This document shows positions 62,170-64,000 of a stretch of DNA of 64,000 nucleotides, one piece after another. The translations under genes and the position numbers were made by a program. Under the pieces are notes generated by a model. It had not been told where the DNA came from. It was given only the letters and a program-made list of their open reading frames with translations, and made no database searches. Positions within the stretch are counted from its first letter, which is position 1. Each line of letters opens with the position of its first letter. The DNA is from JANQJA01 sp047947185 (GTDB taxonomy: Bacteria; Pseudomonadota; Gammaproteobacteria; Pseudomonadales; Azotimanducaceae), in assembly GCA_047947185.1 (NCBI GenBank), contig CP170502.1, forward strand, positions 2,852,001-2,916,000, given 5' to 3'.

Positions 62170-63405
62170 TCATAACTCAAGGTCACCTTTCAACAATCGC
62201 TGGGCGATGGTGCGGTTGAGAATCTCGTTGGTGCCGTCGGCGACATTGACGATGCGAAGTGCGTGCCAGGCCTCGGTCAGGCCGAGTTCGTTCGTAAAGC
62301 CCATCGCGCCATGCGTCTGCATGGCACGATCGACCGCCCTGAATCCGACCTGCACCGAATAGGCCTTCGCCATCGACAACTCTTTGATGGCCGGGCTGCC
62401 CTGGTCGAGCAACAGTGCCGCGTTGATACCCATCAGGTGCGCCGCATGTATCTCGGTCGCAGACTCCGCAAGCGGGAAGGTCACACCCTGGTTGACCGAG
62501 ATCGGGGCGCCGAACGCTTCGCGTGTCTGCGCATAGTCGAGGGCCATCTCGATGGCCCAGCGGCCATACCCGACGGAGCGTGCAGAATTGTAGATCCGCC
62601 CGAGTGACACGCCGTACAATGCAGCGGCAAAACCCTGGTTCAACTCGCCAACGACTTGCCAGGGTTCGACATACACGTCGTCGAGCGCAAGCTCCGCCTC
62701 GTCACCGCCAATGTGACCAAACAGCCGGACCACCCGCTGCACATCGAACCCGGGTGAATCGGTTGGCACCATGAACGCACTGATACCACCTTTTTTGGCC
62801 GCCGCTAGCTCCGGGTCCGTGACCGCGAACACCACGCAGTAGTCCGCAACCGGGGCGTTCGTCGTCCAGATCTTGCGCCCGCTGATCCGCCAGCCGTCGC
62901 CATCACGCTGCGCATGGGTGCCGATCATGCTGGCATCCGACCCCGCGTTGGGTTCCGACAGCCCGAAGCTCATCGACTCCGTACCGTTCATGAGGCCAGG
63001 CAGGAAACGCTCCCGCGCCTCGGGCGTGATCTGTTCGAGCAGCCGGCTGGGGCCAAAGGCCCAGTGCGCCAGCGCATGAAGCATCAGCCAGTTGCGCGGT
63101 CCGCAGTGGTGAAACAGGCGCTCCCACGCCACGTAATAGGCAAGGTGACCGAGGCCGCCGCCACCCAGGGCTTCCGGGACGCACATCTGGTAGAACCCGG
63201 CCGCGGCGGCCGCGGTGCGCACCTCCCGGACAAGCGCCAGCGTGTCATCGGAGAACCGCCCGTCTTCACGGTACAGTTTCCTCGGGTCTTCGAAGAGCGC
63301 CTGGTGCCTGGCATGTCGAGGCAGGACTTCCTGGTCTGCAAATGCCAGCAAACCGGCACTGGCTGTGTCGACATCCTCTGGCAGGGGTGTGGCGATGGCC
63401 GTCAT
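62170..63405 (-). CDS. Acyl-CoA dehydrogenase
   Basis: 411 residues from ATG 63405, preceded by GAGGAG at ideal spacing; the longer frame to 63513 is rejected. Family blocks: MCVPEALGGGGLGHLAYYV, MSFGLSEPNAGSDASMIGTH (signature 1), GWRISGRKIWTTNAPVADYC, and AMQTHGAMGFTNELGLTEAW with the C-terminal FAD/substrate region RIVNVADGTNEILNRTIAQR. A flavin-dependent dehydrogenation of an acyl-CoA, likely the product of the neighbouring CoA-transferase. Co-directional with the SDR and CoA-transferase, 22 bases after the latter. Confidence 0.95.
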   Translation of the reverse strand: MTAIATPLPEDVDTASAGLLAFADQEVLPRHARHQALFEDPRKLYREDGRFSDDTLALVREVRTAAAAAGFYQMCVPEALGGGGLGHLAYYVAWERLFHHCGPRNWLMLHALAHWAFGPSRLLEQITPEARERFLPGLMNGTESMSFGLSEPNAGSDASMIGTHAQRDGDGWRISGRKIWTTNAPVADYCVVFAVTDPELAAAKKGGISAFMVPTDSPGFDVQRVVRLFGHIGGDEAELALDDVYVEPWQVVGELNQGFAAALYGVSLGRIYNSARSVGYGRWAIEMALDYAQTREAFGAPISVNQGVTFPLAESATEIHAAHLMGINAALLLDQGSPAIKELSMAKAYSVQVGFRAVDRAMQTHGAMGFTNELGLTEAWHALRIVNVADGTNEILNRTIAQRLLKGDLEL

Positions 63406-63427
63406 TGAATACTCCTCTTCCGCATGA

Positions 63428-64000
63428 TCACCTGCCCACCCGCTCCTTGCCGGAGACACCCTCGGCGACCAGTGCTTCGTATTGTTCCGGCGACAGACCC
63501 AGTTCCTGCGCAAAAACCTCCTGGCTGTGTTCGCCGAAACGCGGGGACGCCCGAACCGGGCTGTGAGGCGTGTTGTGCATCTGCCACGGCATCACCGGCA
63601 TCAGGTGGGTACCCGATTCCGGGTGCGTCACCGGGCGCAGAAACCCGCGCTCTGCAAACTGCGCGTTGCCGTCACGGTAGGTGGGCATGAACTCGGCGCA
63701 GACCGCGGCATGCAGTCCCATGGCCTGCAGCAGGCCCGCCTCGGCTTCAGCCTCCCGGTTCCCGAACCAGGCGTCAAGGATGGCATCGAGCGCCGCTTCG
63801 TTATGCTTGCGCGAGGACCTGTCTGCGAACCGCGCATCAGCGGCGAGTTCAGGCTGCCCCAGGTGAGCGCACAGCGCGGCAAACGACGCGTCATCCTGCG
63901 CTGCAAGCGCAAGCCACCGGTCTCCGGCACAGCCATAAACGCCATGCGGTGCAATCACCGGGTGACGATTACCCGCCGGTTTGCGGACCTGGCCCGTCGC
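63428..64000 (-). CDS. CaiB/BaiF-family CoA-transferase, 5' partial at the window edge
   Basis: The frame is open through base 64000, so the N-terminus lies outside. Visible residues run ATGQVRKPAGNRHPVIAPHG and then YGCAGDRWLALAAQDDASFA, FAALCAHLGQPELAADARF. The last third has QFAERGFLRPVTHPESG, TPHSPVRASPRFGEHSQEVF and a terminal LGLSPEQYEALVAEGV, all typical of class III CoA-transferases of the CaiB type. The catalytic Asp lies upstream of the visible part. It would activate a carboxylic acid for the acyl-CoA dehydrogenase that follows by 22 bases. Confidence 0.9.
   Translation of the reverse strand, partial: ATGQVRKPAGNRHPVIAPHGVYGCAGDRWLALAAQDDASFAALCAHLGQPELAADARFADRSSRKHNEAALDAILDAWFGNREAEAEAGLLQAMGLHAAVCAEFMPTYRDGNAQFAERGFLRPVTHPESGTHLMPVMPWQMHNTPHSPVRASPRFGEHSQEVFAQELGLSPEQYEALVAEGVSGKERVGR

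Noticed and set aside
61278..62219. 313-residue plus-strand open frame
   Set aside because: Antisense to the SDR gene with intact cofactor and catalytic motifs.

Overview
The window reads as a chromosomal piece of a free-living gammaproteobacterium, probably marine or soil. Pointers are TonB-dependent receptors, PEP-CTERM sorting signals, a RegB/RegA-type redox two-component pair, LysR and LuxR regulators, and a CoA-linked catabolic cluster (acyl-CoA dehydrogenase, SDR, VOC, CaiB/BaiF CoA-transferase). Base composition is moderately GC-rich. No rRNA, complete tRNA or CRISPR array was seen. The species cannot be named from the sequence.

Layout. 1-7704: 3' part of a giant secreted subtilisin-like protein with calcium-binding DxDxDG repeats and beta-propeller blocks. 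7983-10510: a HEAT-repeat protein, an orphan PEP-CTERM tail and a DUF1254/DUF1214 protein. 10640-19685: a probable copper/redox module, made of a RegA-like regulator, a RegB-like kinase, an OprC-like copper receptor, a Tat-exported DJ-1/PfpI protein, a PepSY membrane protein and a second TonB receptor. The two receptor promoters share a 17-bp near-palindrome (16/17 identical), and the DJ-1 gene sits between two diverged ~270-bp direct repeats. 20170-28116: a secreted protein, a PEP-CTERM protein, a LuxR regulator with a hybrid kinase, and a large propeller-like lipoprotein.

28225-34342: a LysR regulator divergent from an NTF2-like/SDR operon that has been hit twice. A complete IS66 element (29413-31813, 8-bp target duplication GGTACGAC) splits the NTF2-like gene, and a DDE (rve-type) element (32490-34342) cuts off the SDR gene. 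Immediately right of that element lies the most unusual locus, 34558-46307: seven tightly packed co-directional genes. They encode two secreted proteins, a coiled-coil lipoprotein, a three-TM protein, a MoxR-like AAA+ ATPase, a 1375-residue membrane protein with a C-terminal cytoplasmic vWA-like DxSxS motif, and a partner membrane protein. A convergent secreted-protein gene follows; it has a Fur-box-like palindrome and shares a C-x7-C glycine-rich hydrophobic element with the operon's lipoprotein. I infer an ATP-driven envelope machine of the MoxR/vWA type whose substrate is unknown.

47021-56929 is an IS graveyard. It holds an IS3 stub, an intact IS91-type Y2 transposase and a frameshifted second copy with an adjoining truncated tyrosine recombinase, a truncated pyruvate-kinase-like gene and hydrolase fragments. 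Also present are a lipase-like/secreted protein pair, a GNAT acetyltransferase and a tRNA-like 3' end. From 56954 ordinary gene order returns: a DUF3604 lipoprotein, a coiled-coil anchored protein, and the catabolic cluster that runs off the right edge.
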